A DNA stretch of 64,000 bases, taken from Galaxea fascicularis. Taxonomy: Eukaryota; Cnidaria; Anthozoa; Scleractinia; Euphylliidae. How positions within the stretch are numbered: the stretch's first letter is position 1; the number at the start of each line of letters is the position of its first letter. The notes under the pieces are model-generated. The model saw nothing but the letters and a program-made list of their open reading frames with translations. It was not told the origin of the DNA and made no database searches. A program made the position numbers and the translations under genes. The DNA lies in the NCBI GenBank assembly GCA_948470475.1, contig OX419336.1, positions 8,817,608 through 8,881,607 of the forward strand, read 5' to 3'. Positions 12,862 to 24,698 of the stretch are shown here, piece after piece.

Positions 12862-12990
12862 AATTCCCATAGTGCCCTATGAGTGGCTTTCAGCTTACCT
12901 AGACACATTAATTCGTGACGTATTCTTGTCACTTCCAGTCACACCCCACAAGCTTTACACCCCACCAGCCACACCACACATTGACTTCCT
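12862..12990 (-). repeat. Dispersed repeat, third copy of the 30.2-30.7 kb unit
   Basis: Read on the minus strand this matches the start of the duplicated unit at 30211-30668, including GCTTGTGGGGTGTG, AGTGACAAGAATAC, TTAATGTGTCTAGGTAAGC and TGAAAGCC. It is a dispersed repeat of unknown class. Confidence 0.65.
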
Positions 12991-13084
12991 AACAGTTGTT
13001 CGGGAGACCATAGTTAGTAGACACATCTACTTAGCCTTGCTAACAAGTCAGCTTGTTCCGATGTGACGTAATGTGTTAATTTAA

Positions 13085-14705
13085 AAAGTGGTTCGAAATA
13101 GTTTTCATTTTCCTGAGAAAAGTTCTACAAATTCTTTTCTAAATTATGTTTGGTTCATCGTATCACTGTGAAATTTGGCACAGAAATAACAGAAACATCA
13201 TAGATTCAATACATGACATTTATTTCAGAAAACCTGTTACCATGGCAACCATATGACGCATTTAGTTGAAACCTAAATATCGAAATCTTTTATCTGATTT
13301 AAAAAACAGGTCAGTGAAATCTTCTCAGACGTCTATATTACATGTTACCAGGAACGATCTTCAAAATATTTCAGTTAAAGAAAATTCTGTAGGGCAGATT
13401 AAGAATAAAACTACTTTTTGATTATTGCTTTCTTAATTTTTTTCCTACCTACAGAACTTTTTAAAAGTCGGACTATATACGCAGTCAATTAATCTTGGTT
13501 GTTACCGAAAAAATGAAAAAAATCTACCGAGCGAAAGCAGAAATACAAGCGACTAAAGTTACGGAGCTTCAAAAAATTCGAGTCGACAAGATTAGCATTT
13601 GAGCATGCGCGACACACGCGTGCTCTTACCTTTTAGCCCATTGCAGAAACGTGAGGGGACTGGGATACAGTGTGGTTGTTTTTAGTTGTTTGAACAACTA
13701 AGATATTCAAATGAAAGATCAACTAACTGAGAGTCTTAAGCAAGAATAGATGTATTGTTTAGTGGAGGAAAATGGCAAAATGATAGCACTTCAAATATCA
13801 CCTAAAATAGAGAGTTTGTGTGGATTGGGTAGACAGGCCAAAAAATTGTAAGGGTTTGTATGGAATTTTGCAACTTTTGCAAGACGCTCATTTGGACAAT
13901 TTTCAGCTAAAAATTCTCAAACTTGACTGGGTAGCTTTTCATTCGGTAACATTTCAGTTGAAATGTTTAGATTTTCAATCTAATCAATGTAAGAAACTCG
14001 TCCCAGTCCTCTCACGTTTCTGCAATGGGCTATGGCGTGTGTTGTTTACGTGCGCGCGCGCGTGCTTAGCAAAAAACCCTTTCGAGCCTCCTTAAGGAGG
14101 CTCGAAAGGGTTTTTAGCCGAGAACGCGCGCGCGTAAACAACTCACGCCATATCTATAAAAAGTAAGAGCACGCGTGTGTCGCGCATGCTCAAATGCTAA
14201 TCTTGTCGACTCGAAATTTTTGAAGTTTCGTAACTTTACTCGCTTATATTTCCGCTTTCGCTCGGTAGATTTTTTCGATTTTTTCGGTAACAACTAAGAT
14301 CAATTGACTGCGTTTATAGTCCGACTTTTAAAAAATTCTGTAGGTAGGGAAAAAATTAAGAAAGCAATAATCAAAAAGTAGTTTTATTCTTAATCTTCCC
14401 TACAGAATTTTTTTAAATTGAAATATTTTGCAGATCATTCCTGGTAACATATAATATAGAAGTTTGAGAAGATTTCACCGACCTGTTTTTTAAATAAGAT
14501 AAAAGATTTCGATTTTAGGGACTCAACTGAATGCGTCATATGGTTGCCATGGTAACAGGTTTTCTGAAATAAATGTCATGTAATGAATCTATGATATTTC
14601 TTTTATTTCTGTGCCAAATTTCATAGTGATACGATGAACCAAACATAACTTAGAAAAGAATTTGTAGAACTTGTCTAAGGAAAATAAAAACTATTTCGAA
14701 CCACC
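13085..14705. mobile_element. 1.6-kb foldback transposon with very long inverted arms and TTAA flanks
   Basis: The dyad centre is at 14093/14094 (CCTTAAGG). The right arm 14094-14705 is complementary to the left sequence 13085-13635 plus 14033-14093. The left arm alone carries an extra ~400-bp block whose own ends (13636-13667 and 14003-14032) are inverted repeats of each other. The outer ends read TTAA(aa)AGTGGTTCGAAATAG and, from the right, TTAAGGTGGTTCGAAATAG, with TTAA at 13081-13084 and 14706-14709. A TTAA target is typical of piggyBac and Kolobok. There is no transposase ORF, so it is non-autonomous. Confidence 0.85.
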
Positions 14706-14802
14706 TTAATTCCAAATTTACACTCGTACGACACGCGCGAAAATAGCTCCCCCCGAGTCGACTCTCTTCGCGGGAGGTGGCACACACATGTTCGCAATAT
14801 AG

Positions 14803-14990
14803 GGAGTTTGAGAAACGAGGACGGCAACGGCAAAGACAACGTCATTTAAAAATATAACTTCTCGTTTTTGTAACTCTTTCGCAATCATTCCAATTTGTTT
14901 AACTTGGAAAATGCTGGCGAACTGTCCGGGCACTACTGAAGTTACGATGAACGACGTCAAAGTATTACGGTTCCTCAACACCTAAATTTT
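14803..14990 (+). mobile_element. Fragment of the GACGGCAACG dispersed repeat
   Basis: It contains the family's left part: GAGGACGGCAACGGCAA, ATATAACTTCTCGTTTTTGT, CTCTTTCGCAATCATTCC, TTTGTTTAACTTGGAAAATG. Copies also lie at 34443, 41537, 41940, 43516 (inverted) and 59108. The 3' part is missing here. Confidence 0.75.
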
Positions 14991-17900
14991 GACGTCCATG
15001 GATCGATGAGTTTGATGTCTCCGAGTCAAAGCTTAGCCTTATTAATCCTTTACTTCCCAGGAGTGATTAATATGATACTTCTCCTCACAATTTTAATACA
15101 TTATAAAGCAAACAGGTGAAGAGAATATAAAAATTTATTAGTTGGAGGGTGTTATCTGAACATAACACCAAATTGTTGTTAGCAATTTACAAGGAATGTA
15201 TGGGCAGCCTTAAGGGAGAATTACTAGTAAGATAATAATAATAATAAAATAAGATAAGTAAATAAATAAAAATAAGCAAAGAGGATTTCCTGAAAAATTT
15301 TCAAACTTTAAAATTCACTTGCAGTTGGAAGGAATATGGAAGTGTTGTGCCAGCCTTCGACTTTGAAATTAACTTGAGGAGAAGACGAAGTGCTTGATTT
15401 AGATAGTGCTTTTTGTTTTTAACAAATTGACCAGACAGGATGTTCCTGTCAAAAGCTGCCGCATTTATCTCAGCACATATCATATCGTTTATGATTCTAA
15501 ATGATTTGGCCTGCTGCCGACGATGATGATCAGAGTTTCAGTAAAACCGAGCTTTATTTAGTCATGGTCTGTGATTGGCTCGTGGCTTCACGCTTCATTT
15601 CAACGTGAATGTTTTTCGTGAATAATATATGAACCAGTTGCGATTCCGTGACACATTTGTTTTGAACTGGCTCCGCTGTCGCTTTCAAACAGTCGAAGAG
15701 TTTTGGCATAAAACAAGAATAACACAGAGCAAATAGCGGTAAAATCGCGCGGATTGTGTTGATCACCTCAAATTGAACAGTTGTGTTGTGGATTATCTTA
15801 CGGGACCGAAGACAGGATTGTAGCAGGTAGACAAACTGTTTTCATTTCAAACTTATTCAAGTTTATAGCAATTACGGTGTTTTGAGATATTCCTTATTTT
15901 AGCTGTAAAACCCCAATTGACGTTACTTCTTTTATTGTTGTTTGTGAAAACAAGTTTCAAAATGCCACAAGGTTTTGTTTTGACTATTTAGACAAGAACG
16001 CTGGCCGAGTTTTTTGAAAACTTAGTGTTGCTTTCCCTTCTAGTTAAATATTGTTTTCAAAGCCCTCGATTTATTGTGTTTTGTAAAAGCTTACGTATCA
16101 CAGTTTTCAGTAAACATCTGCCGCACCTTTGTTGAATTTAGTTTAGTCACGTGATATCAGTGAGAATGCCATTGGTTGCCATGGCATCAAAGGCCAAGCT
16201 ATAAATCACTTTGTAGCTCAAGGGATATCTGAAAATAAAATTAAACGACCCTACCCGACTCTCGGCAGTATTTATAGCCTAAAGGATAGTGGGACCGAAC
16301 CAAGTCATTAAAGAAATAATTCGAGTAAACATAACAAAGTTAAGAAAACCAACTAGCAGGAGGCAAACCAGTAGGCTAATTGTAAGCGTGGCCGAGGGGT
16401 TCAATTCGGGATTATTTATTCGGAGAAATAACTGCAGCTAGCTGCCAGAGTGGGACTTGAAGATTTCTACGTTCATCCCTCAAATCGCTTATCGACACTG
16501 CCTCCTTCAAATGTATGACACTGCAAATTTATGACACGACACCAAAATTTATTTTTCAAGAAATGTGGTTGTAGACGTAAGTGTGCAACTATTACTTGCA
16601 ATCAAACGCGGTTTTCCGTGTGCGGTTGTCTGCTTGAACCCACATCAAATTTAAAGTGTTTTCATGAGATGCCATCGGACTGGTTATGAGCCACGAAATT
16701 CTCGTTCAACGGTAGCCACTTTTCTTTACTAGCGCAAAAATTATTTCGGATCTTCCGGAATACTGATTATCATTATTAAATCACAGACGCCCCCTTTCTC
16801 CGATGTTTCCCAAGGGGACGCAGGAGAAAAAGTCTATACCGAAGGAACCTTGGCGAAGTTGATCTTGTTTCACCCACTTATTGATATAAACGAGGCGAGT
16901 TTTCTGCTACGAAAGAAAAAAAAAACGATCATCACAGCTGTCTCTTTCAACACTTTATTAGTACACAACTTTTCCAACAGCAACGTACTGACCGAAAACC
17001 TTGCTGGCGTTGTTGACTCTTTTGATTTGACACTGCTGCGAGCCTCCTTAAATGCGTCTTTACTTAAATCGATTTGAATTGAAGAACCAACTCTTTCCTG
17101 GAAATTCAGCTGTGAAAAGCTGAGTTGAAGATCTCATTTCAATTCCCTTGACAGTAGACACATTCTAATCACACAGCTTTACATTGTTTTAGCCATAATT
17201 TCTTGAACAAAACTCATACTGAGAACGTTTTCTTAACTAAATCGTTTTCTTCCAAACGTTGATTGTTTTATGGTTTTTGGTTTAGCAACAGAGAACAATG
17301 CCCAACTCATCTTGAATGAAACGATTTGTACATTTGGTCCTGCAAGGAGTTGTTTCTCAGTTGGTTTTTATCAGTCTGTAGTTTTGCTTTTTAATTGGAT
17401 CGCTTCTAAATTGAGAAAGTTTTCAAACGCTTGACGATATGTTGACTACCAGTGGAGAACACAGTTTGCCAGTTGGACGAGAGTAATGTTGTAGTGCTTT
17501 GAAAAAGATTTGTTTTCGATAAGAGCTGGGTGTTTATTTTTAGATGGTAATTAGGATCACCATGAACTTGTTTGTGTTCTGTGTGACAAGCACTAACCCG
17601 GTTATTTAATGCTCTTATTTGGCAGGTTTCTGATTTGAGGGCGGACGGGTTGTCTGTTTTGAGCTCTACGTTGCGACAGCTAACTTTGCCTTGTACACAG
17701 TGTTGTAAGGCCTTTCAGAGGATCGAGTCGGAATTAAGGTACTATACTAATATACTATACATGAGGAAACTTTGCAACTTGCAAGGTAGCCCTAACGACG
17801 CAATTGCAAAAGAATTGTGTATGCAATGTCCACTCTCAGTGGCAGATTGAATCAACGAAAAGGGCGATCCGCCGGCGCTGCCTGGAAAAGTGGTGCTTCC

Positions 17901-19021
17901 ACTCTGCGCAGCGTTGTGATATGTGTTGCAAACGATTTTGCTTCTTCACTCAACGTTAGTCGGCGTTACATAATAAGGAAGGAGCATGAGGGTGAAGGGG
18001 GGACTCTCGCAAGTTCCGAAGACGCAAACCTACTAGGGGGTCAGGGGGTTTCCTCCCGCAAAAGAAAATTCATCTATTTCCAGCACTAGACATGAAAGAT
18101 GTCTTGGAAATGTCAACCTGGAACAAGTGTGAAAAGGCAGGATTTTCAGTGCTTAAATTGGCCGAAGCAACCCCCACTTAGCGGGAAAAAGGGCTTTGAG
18201 AAAGTCTAGCCGTTGCGCAGACTGTGTATACCGGAGGTATGTTCACTGTCTGCGACTCAGAGCCTCGTTGTCGTCGTCTTGTTTTACACAATCAACTCAG
18301 AACGTCTGACTTTAAGGAGATGTTTCCCAAGTTTGGCTTGAACCCAAAGCTAACTACGCCCTTTTAAATGGGTGGGAAGATCGCACGGAAATATGTATTT
18401 GGTTCGAGGTCCGGGCACCTGGATTGAGAACAGCCCCGCGTATCTTATTGTAGAATTTGCGTCTTGCGGCTGAACTAGAGACAAGTGGGGCCCCGCACAG
18501 TGCCATTTAGACGAGTTCGTGCACATGATAACTAAATATAAAATTAAAACTGTAAATGAACTAATAACAGAAGCATTGAAGGTAGTTATTAGAATCCATA
18601 ACATCAAACACTGGTTACATTTGCATCTTTTGAGTCAACTAAAATGAAGTTTTAAATTAATCAAATGACGGAATTATTATTATTATATTTTTTCTGAGTC
18701 AGGTCGTACGGGAAGGGCTTCGGCACTCGATCCGAATGTATTCGAGTCCGACCTTCTAAGTTCATCGTATTTTTTGGCAGAAGCTACCATGGCGTACCTC
18801 TCCGATTTTGTCCGTTTAATGTCTAAAATAGACTGAAGCAAGTCTCTTTCTTCTGTTTTTGCGCATTGGATCTAGCGCGAGGCGAGAAGCAAAGCCACAA
18901 GCTAATTTGCATACTTTTGCCTTAAGTTTCTATTATGTCTCAAACGATCCTTGGTTGTCAGTTTGACAAGAGGTGGTTAAATTTTTGAACGTAAAAAGGG
19001 TTATCTTCTCTCATTCTTATC
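14991..19021. other. Gene-poor stretch
   Basis: The stretch contains an AAT/AAAT-rich simple-sequence tract at about 15230-15290 and an unassigned segment at 18660-18790 (TCGAGTCCGACC). ORFs here are under 95 codons and show no domain or exon-like borders that join. Confidence 0.5.
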
Positions 19022-19025
19022 AGGT

Positions 19026-19560
19026 TTAGATTCTCGAGGAATTGGCAAAAGAATTTAGCCCGAAGACTTCATTTTCTGATAAAATGTCAGTGCGGTCATC
19101 TTAAAATAAAATAAATTTTCCAGTTTGGCTGAAGTTTTCCAATTTAAAAAGTCTCAGTTTTAAGTATTAGGTTCGCGAGGATTTGCCAAACGAATCTAGC
19201 CTAGCGGCATTTCAGTTTCTCACAAAAGTGGTTTGTTTTTTCTGATAAAATACCAGTTTGGTCATCTTTCACTAAATTTTCCAGCTTGGCTGAATTCCTC
19301 CAATTTAAAAAAGTCTTCATGATTAGGTTCGCGAGGACTTGCCAAATGAATCTAGCCTAGCGGCCTTTCAGTTTCTCACAAAATTGTTTTGTTATTCTGA
19401 TAAAAAATGACAGTTTCGCTATCTTTGGCTAAATTTTCCCAAGTTGAAAAAGTCTTCTAATGATTAGGTTCGCGAGGACTTGCCAAACGAATCTAGCCTT
19501 GCGGCTTCTCAGTTTATCCAAAAAGTGTTTCGTTTCCAAAACCGTTCTTCGCATCAGAGG
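19026..19560. repeat. Tandem repeat, ~141-156 bp unit, about 3.7 copies
   Basis: The unit head TTAGGTTCGCGAGGACTTGC recurs at 19167, 19323 and 19464, with a more diverged head (TTAGATTCTCGAGGA) at 19026. Spacings are 141, 156 and 141 bp. Within each unit follow AATCTAGCC, TTTCAGTTTCTCACAAAA, TCTGATAAAA and CTAAATTTTCC. The outer copies are more diverged, as expected of a decaying satellite-like array. Confidence 0.85.
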
Positions 19561-19744
19561 AACGTCAGAGGAAACTTTCATGCAATGATCATTCCGCAAC
19601 ATTTTTGTTTTTGCCTTTCGCGTATGCTTACTCAACAATGAATCATTTTGGGTAAGTTTTCACAGAAAAGTTCATTGTTTTTCAGTCTGTCGGTCAAAGG
19701 TCATTACTGTTGGGAACGCTAATGAGCAGTAGCGAATAGAAGTC

Positions 19745-19860
19745 GTGAAAAAATTCAGGCCGGCTTGTGCGGGATTCGAATAACCCATAACCTCTGCGAT
19801 ACCGGTGAGGTGCTCTAGCAACTGAGCTAGTAACAAATTAACTTGAGCCGATCACTTAGC
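19745..19860 (-). mobile_element. tRNA-derived SINE
   Basis: On the minus strand: TAGCTCAGTTGCTAGAGCA (box A), then TTATTCGAATCCC (box B), then GCCGGCCTGAATTTTTTCA. The body beyond the tRNA-like head is the typical GCC...CTGAATTTTTTCA of cnidarian SINEs. No full cloverleaf with a paired acceptor stem is evident, so this is not a functional tRNA gene. Confidence 0.75.
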
Positions 19861-19901
19861 TGGTTCGAAATAAATGGAAATGAATAAGTGAGAATCAATA
19901 C

Positions 19902-20285
19902 CTCCTACTAACCGAGTTCGAGGTCCGTACCGTAAGTTACGGACTGAGTTTTTACCCGTTCATAAATAAACGGGAACAAACGAGGATCCGTAACTTAGGC
20001 CCTGTTTACAAGCAGGTAGGGTAACCCTAGTGCTGTGGTTACCCTAGCAGAAGGGTTACCTTAGCGCTCCCACATTTCTTCTTTTTTTCATCGACGTGTT
20101 TACAAGGCAGCTAGGGTAACCCTAGTACTAGGGATACCCTCTCTGCTTGTAAACAGGACCTTAAAGTATGGACCGAGGAAACGAGGTTAGTAAGATATTT
20201 ATTATATCTCTGAGGTTAGAATAGGAGAATACACGCCGCTAAATTGACCAATCACAGCGCGCGTACTAACTGAGAGATATAATGT
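19902..20285 (+). mobile_element. Dispersed repeat (ATATCTCTGAG family), interrupted by a MITE
   Basis: The sequence CTAACCGAGTTCGAGGTC, GTAAGTTACGGACTGAGTTT, AACGGG, CGAGGATCCGTAAC, AGTATGGACCGAGG, TTATTATATCTCTGAG and CACAGCGCGCGTACT is found again, inverted, at 28003-28287. The 20-kb copy is split by the 163-bp element at 19998-20160. Confidence 0.8.
19998..20160. mobile_element. 163-bp MITE with TTA target duplication
   Basis: The ends GGCCCTGTTTACAAGCAG and (from the right) GGTCCTGTTTACAAGCAG are inverted repeats with one mismatch. TTA flanks both sides (19995-19997 and 20161-20163). The interior carries repeated TAGGGTAACCCTAG blocks. It sits inside the host repeat at 19902-20285, and the empty site is readable in the copy at 28 kb. 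The 3-bp TTA duplication suggests a Harbinger-like mobiliser. Confidence 0.85.
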
Positions 20286-20404
20286 TATTGAATATTTCCC
20301 ATTGAAGAATATTAGGTAGGTTTACACTAGACCCTCAAGTGCACTGTCAAGGAAGGTTTCGACCTTACTTGAGACTGCACTTCGGTACTTTGATGTTTTG
20401 ATAG

Positions 20405-21122
20405 TAAGCTTTGTGCGTCGGCCTTCTACCATCTATAAAATATAAGTCGTATTCGTAAGTTTTTAAGTTCAGCTACCAAAGCTCTCGTGCATGCGTTTGT
20501 CACATCACGTGTAGACTATTGTAACAGTCTTTTATATGGTCTGCCTGCCATACAAATCAACAAAGTGCAACGTGTTTTAAATGCTGTTGCGAGGCTGGTA
20601 AGCCACGCGCCACGCTATCGTCACGTTACACCCTTTTTGCGCGAGCTGCACTGGCCAGACAGCGGATTAATTACAAGATTTTGCTCTTGACGTTCAAGAC
20701 CATCCACGGGAAGTCGCCAGTTTATTTGCAAGAGCTAATTTCAGTTAAGATGCCAGGCGCGTATAGGTTAAGATCATCTTCTAATGATCTCCTACTTGAA
20801 CTGCCATCTTTTCGAACTAGAGCCACCTTGGGCGATAGGTTATTTCAAGTAGCCGCGCCAAAACTGTAGAATGCTCTGCCGCATGAAATCCGCTCTATTT
20901 CTAACATCAATACTTTCAAGCGCCATCTTAAGACACACCTCTTTCGCATTTCTTTTTCCTAAAGTTTATTTACTTTCCTTTTTAATCACGTATAATATAT
21001 TTTATTTTAAATCGTTTATTGTAAATCTTTTGAAATTTTATCGTATGTAAAGCGCATTTGATCATATTTACATGGAAAATGCGCTATATAAGTTTTAAAT
21101 TATTATTATTATCATTATTATT
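20405..21122 (+). mobile_element. 5'-truncated, stop-containing LINE (CR1/L2-like) reverse transcriptase tail
   Basis: The frames read KLCASAFYHL*NISRIRKFL, then HAFVTSRVDYCNSLLYGLP, VQRVLNAVARLV and, after a frameshift, LLTFKTIHGKSPVYLQEL. RSSSNDLLLELP, GDRLFQVAAPKL*NALP and TFKRHLKTHLF complete the pattern. This is the C-terminal end of a non-LTR reverse transcriptase of the CR1/L2 group. In-frame stops and a frame change make it a pseudogene. The 3' end is an ATT-rich microsatellite tail (TATTATTATTATC), usual for such elements. Confidence 0.88.
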
Positions 21123-21763
21123 GATGTTTCCGTGCCGACTAAGTACGATCAGTCAAGTGAAACGAGAACCGTTCACACACAAGCTCATCTTAAGTGCACT
21201 TCAAACACAATTCAAGTGCACTTGAAATGTCTAGTGTGAACCCACTAATTATTTTTGTCTTCCTGTTTTTGTCCGACCTCCTCTTCTATATTTTTCGTCT
21301 TCGTTAAACGGAAAGTCGCGTCAAGTTAACTTCATCTACAGTTGGCCTTGGACTATTAAGCAGTGGGTAACTAGATAACGAACGCTATCAACGAGTGGCG
21401 TCCTGAATAATTTGAGTTTGATGGTTCCGCTTCCACCGTGAAATCCTAAGCGGTAGATACGGACTTACTACTGATAGATGGCAAAGGACGTTTGATTGAT
21501 TTAAGGTCGCAGTTTTGTCATTAGCTAAGATTTTTTGTTTTATTCGAGCGCCGAGTATTTTCGTTTGGTTGCTTTTGAAATTTCACATACTAGTTTGGGC
21601 ACCTTTCCTTAGCTCGCTACTGAGGTATGTACAGTCGTTTATTTTTCATTCTAACCTTCCTTTAAACCACCGTGTTCGCTTGTAATTTTCGCGACTTTTT
21701 CCGTACTTCTAGTTCATATTTTCGCTTCAAGACTTAAAAAATGACCTGTCTCTTTCATTTGTG

Positions 21764-21764
21764 T

Positions 21765-21802
<38 letters not shown>
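21764..21802. repeat. (TG)n(TA)n microsatellite
   Basis: An uninterrupted TG dinucleotide run is followed by a TA run that merges into the left end of the inverted-repeat element beginning at 21799. Confidence 0.9.
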
Positions 21803-22053
21803 GCGAATGATACACGGTTCAACATTTGTTGAGCAACAAATGTTGCAGCTGCTGTTCAACATCTTGAAAGGTGTTGAACGGAACGGAACGGAATAGAGCC
21901 AAGCTCTATTTTCGTTCAACACCTTTCAAGGTGTTGAACGGTATATTTCAACGTTCAACATCACATGATACACTGTTCAACATTTGTTGTTGTTGAACAG
22001 CAGCTGCAACATTTGTTGCTCAACAAATGTTGAACCGTGTATCATTCGCTATA
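21799..22053. mobile_element. MITE with ~62-bp perfect terminal inverted repeats
   Basis: 21799-21860 (TATAGCGAATGATACACGGT and onward) is the exact reverse complement of 21992-22053. The centre holds a second hairpin: CTTGAAAGGTGTTGAACG pairs with CGTTCAACACCTTTCAAG, around AATAGAGCCAAGCTCTATT. The TTCAACA/TGTTGAA motif recurs throughout. Flanking TA repeats prevent unambiguous reading of the target duplication (TA or TATA). Confidence 0.85.
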
Positions 22054-22700
22054 GACTAGCAGTTTGAGAGGGATCTAGTCGCGAACGTAGTTATGCTTCG
22101 TCGAAGTTTCAAGACTTTTACAATTTCCCTTCTGTGACCATTCTCTTTGTGACAAAGATCTCAAAACCAGCGGTGAAATTATTTGAAAATACCTCAGAAT
22201 TTTTTCAAGTCTCCGCTCTTGTAGAGATTTTTGGGGACTAGTTTTGCCTTTGTTTACGTTCTTTATTTTGGAAACCTTGATCAACTTCCTTTGACGCCCA
22301 TAGAAATCATAAATCAAACGTAATGAAGTTAGTTGGTCTCGGACATGGTCAGCAATTGCGGCTTTTGTCACGTTATGGTCGAAAAATCTGCCTTTATTTA
22401 AATCTCCCAAAGTTCGCAATTAATTAGCAGGATGCAAGATTGAAACAAAAGCCCTTTGCGAGAAGCATACATTTGTGCAAAGTGCGGCAGCTTTAGCCAT
22501 TATATAAAATTATATAAGAGCAGAAAGTGCCGTGAACAAAACCCTGATCATGTGTTTGAGGCCTTGGCACTGAAAGAAAGTTTATTTGGCTACGCACAAT
22601 TGCAAGTGTTATATTCAAACTCAGTGAAGACAACCGGAAGGCCTATTTTACATACTAACGAGTCGCCCACCTTAACAATTTGCGTTACATGCTATCAGGG

Positions 22701-23003
22701 TAAGGGCCCGTACGCAATAGGCGAATTTTTGTTTATTTTGCAAAAGATATTTATCATCAGTTCCGTTCTGCAAGTGCGAACGGCGTTTTTCGTCCTATCT
22801 TGTCAAGCCGTACCAAACTTCAAAAGCACCGTCGTTCTGCTTCAGAGCAGGACAAATTTTTGTCAAGCGTAAAACTGTCAGATATTTTGGTGTTTTTAAG
22901 TACGTACGCAATTAGCAAATTCAAAATTTGGCGGAGACAAAATTTGTCGAGATTTTTGTCAGAGCTAAACAAATCTTTTCAGCCTAATGCGTACGGGCCC
23001 TTA
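22701..23003. mobile_element. ~300-bp MITE, AAGGGCCCGTACGC ends
   Basis: The left TAAGGGCCCGTACGCAATAG and right CTAATGCGTACGGGCCCTTA ends are inverted repeats with about one mismatch. The interior has AT-rich imperfect internal repeats and no coding potential. It overlaps and explains the open frames at 22456-22872 and 22800-23069. Confidence 0.75.
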
Positions 23004-24698
23004 GCTTATTTTATCTTTAAATACGAGGTTTATTTAAGAATGCATGTTTATTTTGTGGGTATCTGGTGAGACAAACAATGAAGCATGCTTTGGTAAAGTA
23101 AATTTTGGGAGTATTTCTTTAGTCCTTAAATATAATTTTCCGCGGGAAGCTTCTATTGTTTTTTAGAAGCTCCAGGAGAGACAACAGTCGGCGGTTTGCA
23201 TGGGTAAATCAGCGACTGGCAAAATAATGCTTCAAAGAAGTCCGCGCTTTGCCGACCTTAAGGCCCAAAATATAACCATGAGCTGTTTTACCACTGATTG
23301 AAGCTGTAAATTGTTTTCCCCTTTCTGTGTAAAGACAGCTTAAGACAGAGAAGTTTTGATGAATTTTTTACCCAAAGTAGGCTATTTGGAGGCCCGCTGA
23401 TCCTGTCGAAGTTGTGGCATACCTTGAAATAAAGGTGATTTACATTTTGTGTGTAAATCAGCTTTTGCTTTTACTTCGTTTTCAGATCCGAGTTTGTTTA
23501 TGTTTTCATCCTAATGACTTCCACTGAAGAACGAATTTAAGTCCAATACCTGAAGTGCAACATCGGCCTTTAGCAACGGACATACAGTGTATCAGGAGAT
23601 ATATTATTTGTAAAAGTTTGCTGTAACAGAGCAGGAGGACCAAACGAGGAAGCAATTTTTTCGCTTATTTGCTGAGATTTGCAAGTGATCAAACTTTTAA
23701 ATTTATTTCACGGCGCAATGCACAATCTCTTTCTTTTCAAAAGCTAAAACAAGCTGTCTTGCTTCGGTGTCTGTTGATGGCCAGTTTCTTTCTTGCGATC
23801 GAAAAATTTTGTGGGCGCTTTAGAAATAACCTTGAACATTTCTTTCTTGCAAGTTTTAACATAACCAACGTTTTTCCCGCTGGTTTCGCCCATATGTTTT
23901 GGGGTCTATCCCAGTGTTTGTTGGTCAAACAAGATATTGTATGAGAATATTTGATCGAGATCGAACTCTGGAAATTATTTGTATTAGTGGTTGATTGATA
24001 TTTTTTTTAATTGTTGTCACAACAACCTACGTACAAATGTTATTTTCTGAGGCAAACACCAATTCTACAATACAAGGCCCACTGTTTCTCAGAAAGAGCG
24101 TGTTTATTACGTTTTCCCTCAAATTGGTATTAACAAGGCGAATGTACTCGATTTCTGGGTGTGCAATGTCGTCTCTAATTGAATATTTGCTACGTGATGC
24201 TTTTTGTCATAAAAAGCTGTACCATTGCTTTTATTTTTTCTTCCTCGCGTCTGCTCTCTCGCGCGTTGGCTCCGCTCGCGCGACATTTTTTCTCCGGGGA
24301 GTGAGGCAGCGGGGTGTCTCGGATTGCCGCCTCCTGTCTCCTCGCCCTCAGCCTTGTGACTGCCGAACCACTCCTTCTGTTACCATATGTTGATCAGTGC
24401 ATCACCTTGTAAGGCGAAATGAACTCGCCACAGGTCCACGCACGGTTGAAAAACGCTGGATGCCCATGTAGGTTTGACTTAACAAGGAAGCTTCGTTTGC
24501 GGCTAAGGACAGAAACAATGTTTCGTTTCATGATGACTACGATGTTTAACTGTAGTGTTCATCTCAGGGAAACATCTGCCTGGTCTAAGAAAGAAAGCAT
24601 CCTCAGTTTCGTCTTGTATACCACATTACACAAACACGTTTTGTGCCTGTATAACAACAGTGTAAAATTTATTACTGCTGCATACTTAGGTTTGTTTT

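Noticed and set aside
19026..19560. CRISPR-like array
   Set aside because: Units are long, diverged and contiguous, without short exact repeats and unique spacers, and the genome is eukaryotic.
22075..22419. 114-codon basic ORF (minus)
   Set aside because: No domain recognised and no supporting neighbour. It lies directly between two MITEs. Possible, but not supportable as a gene.
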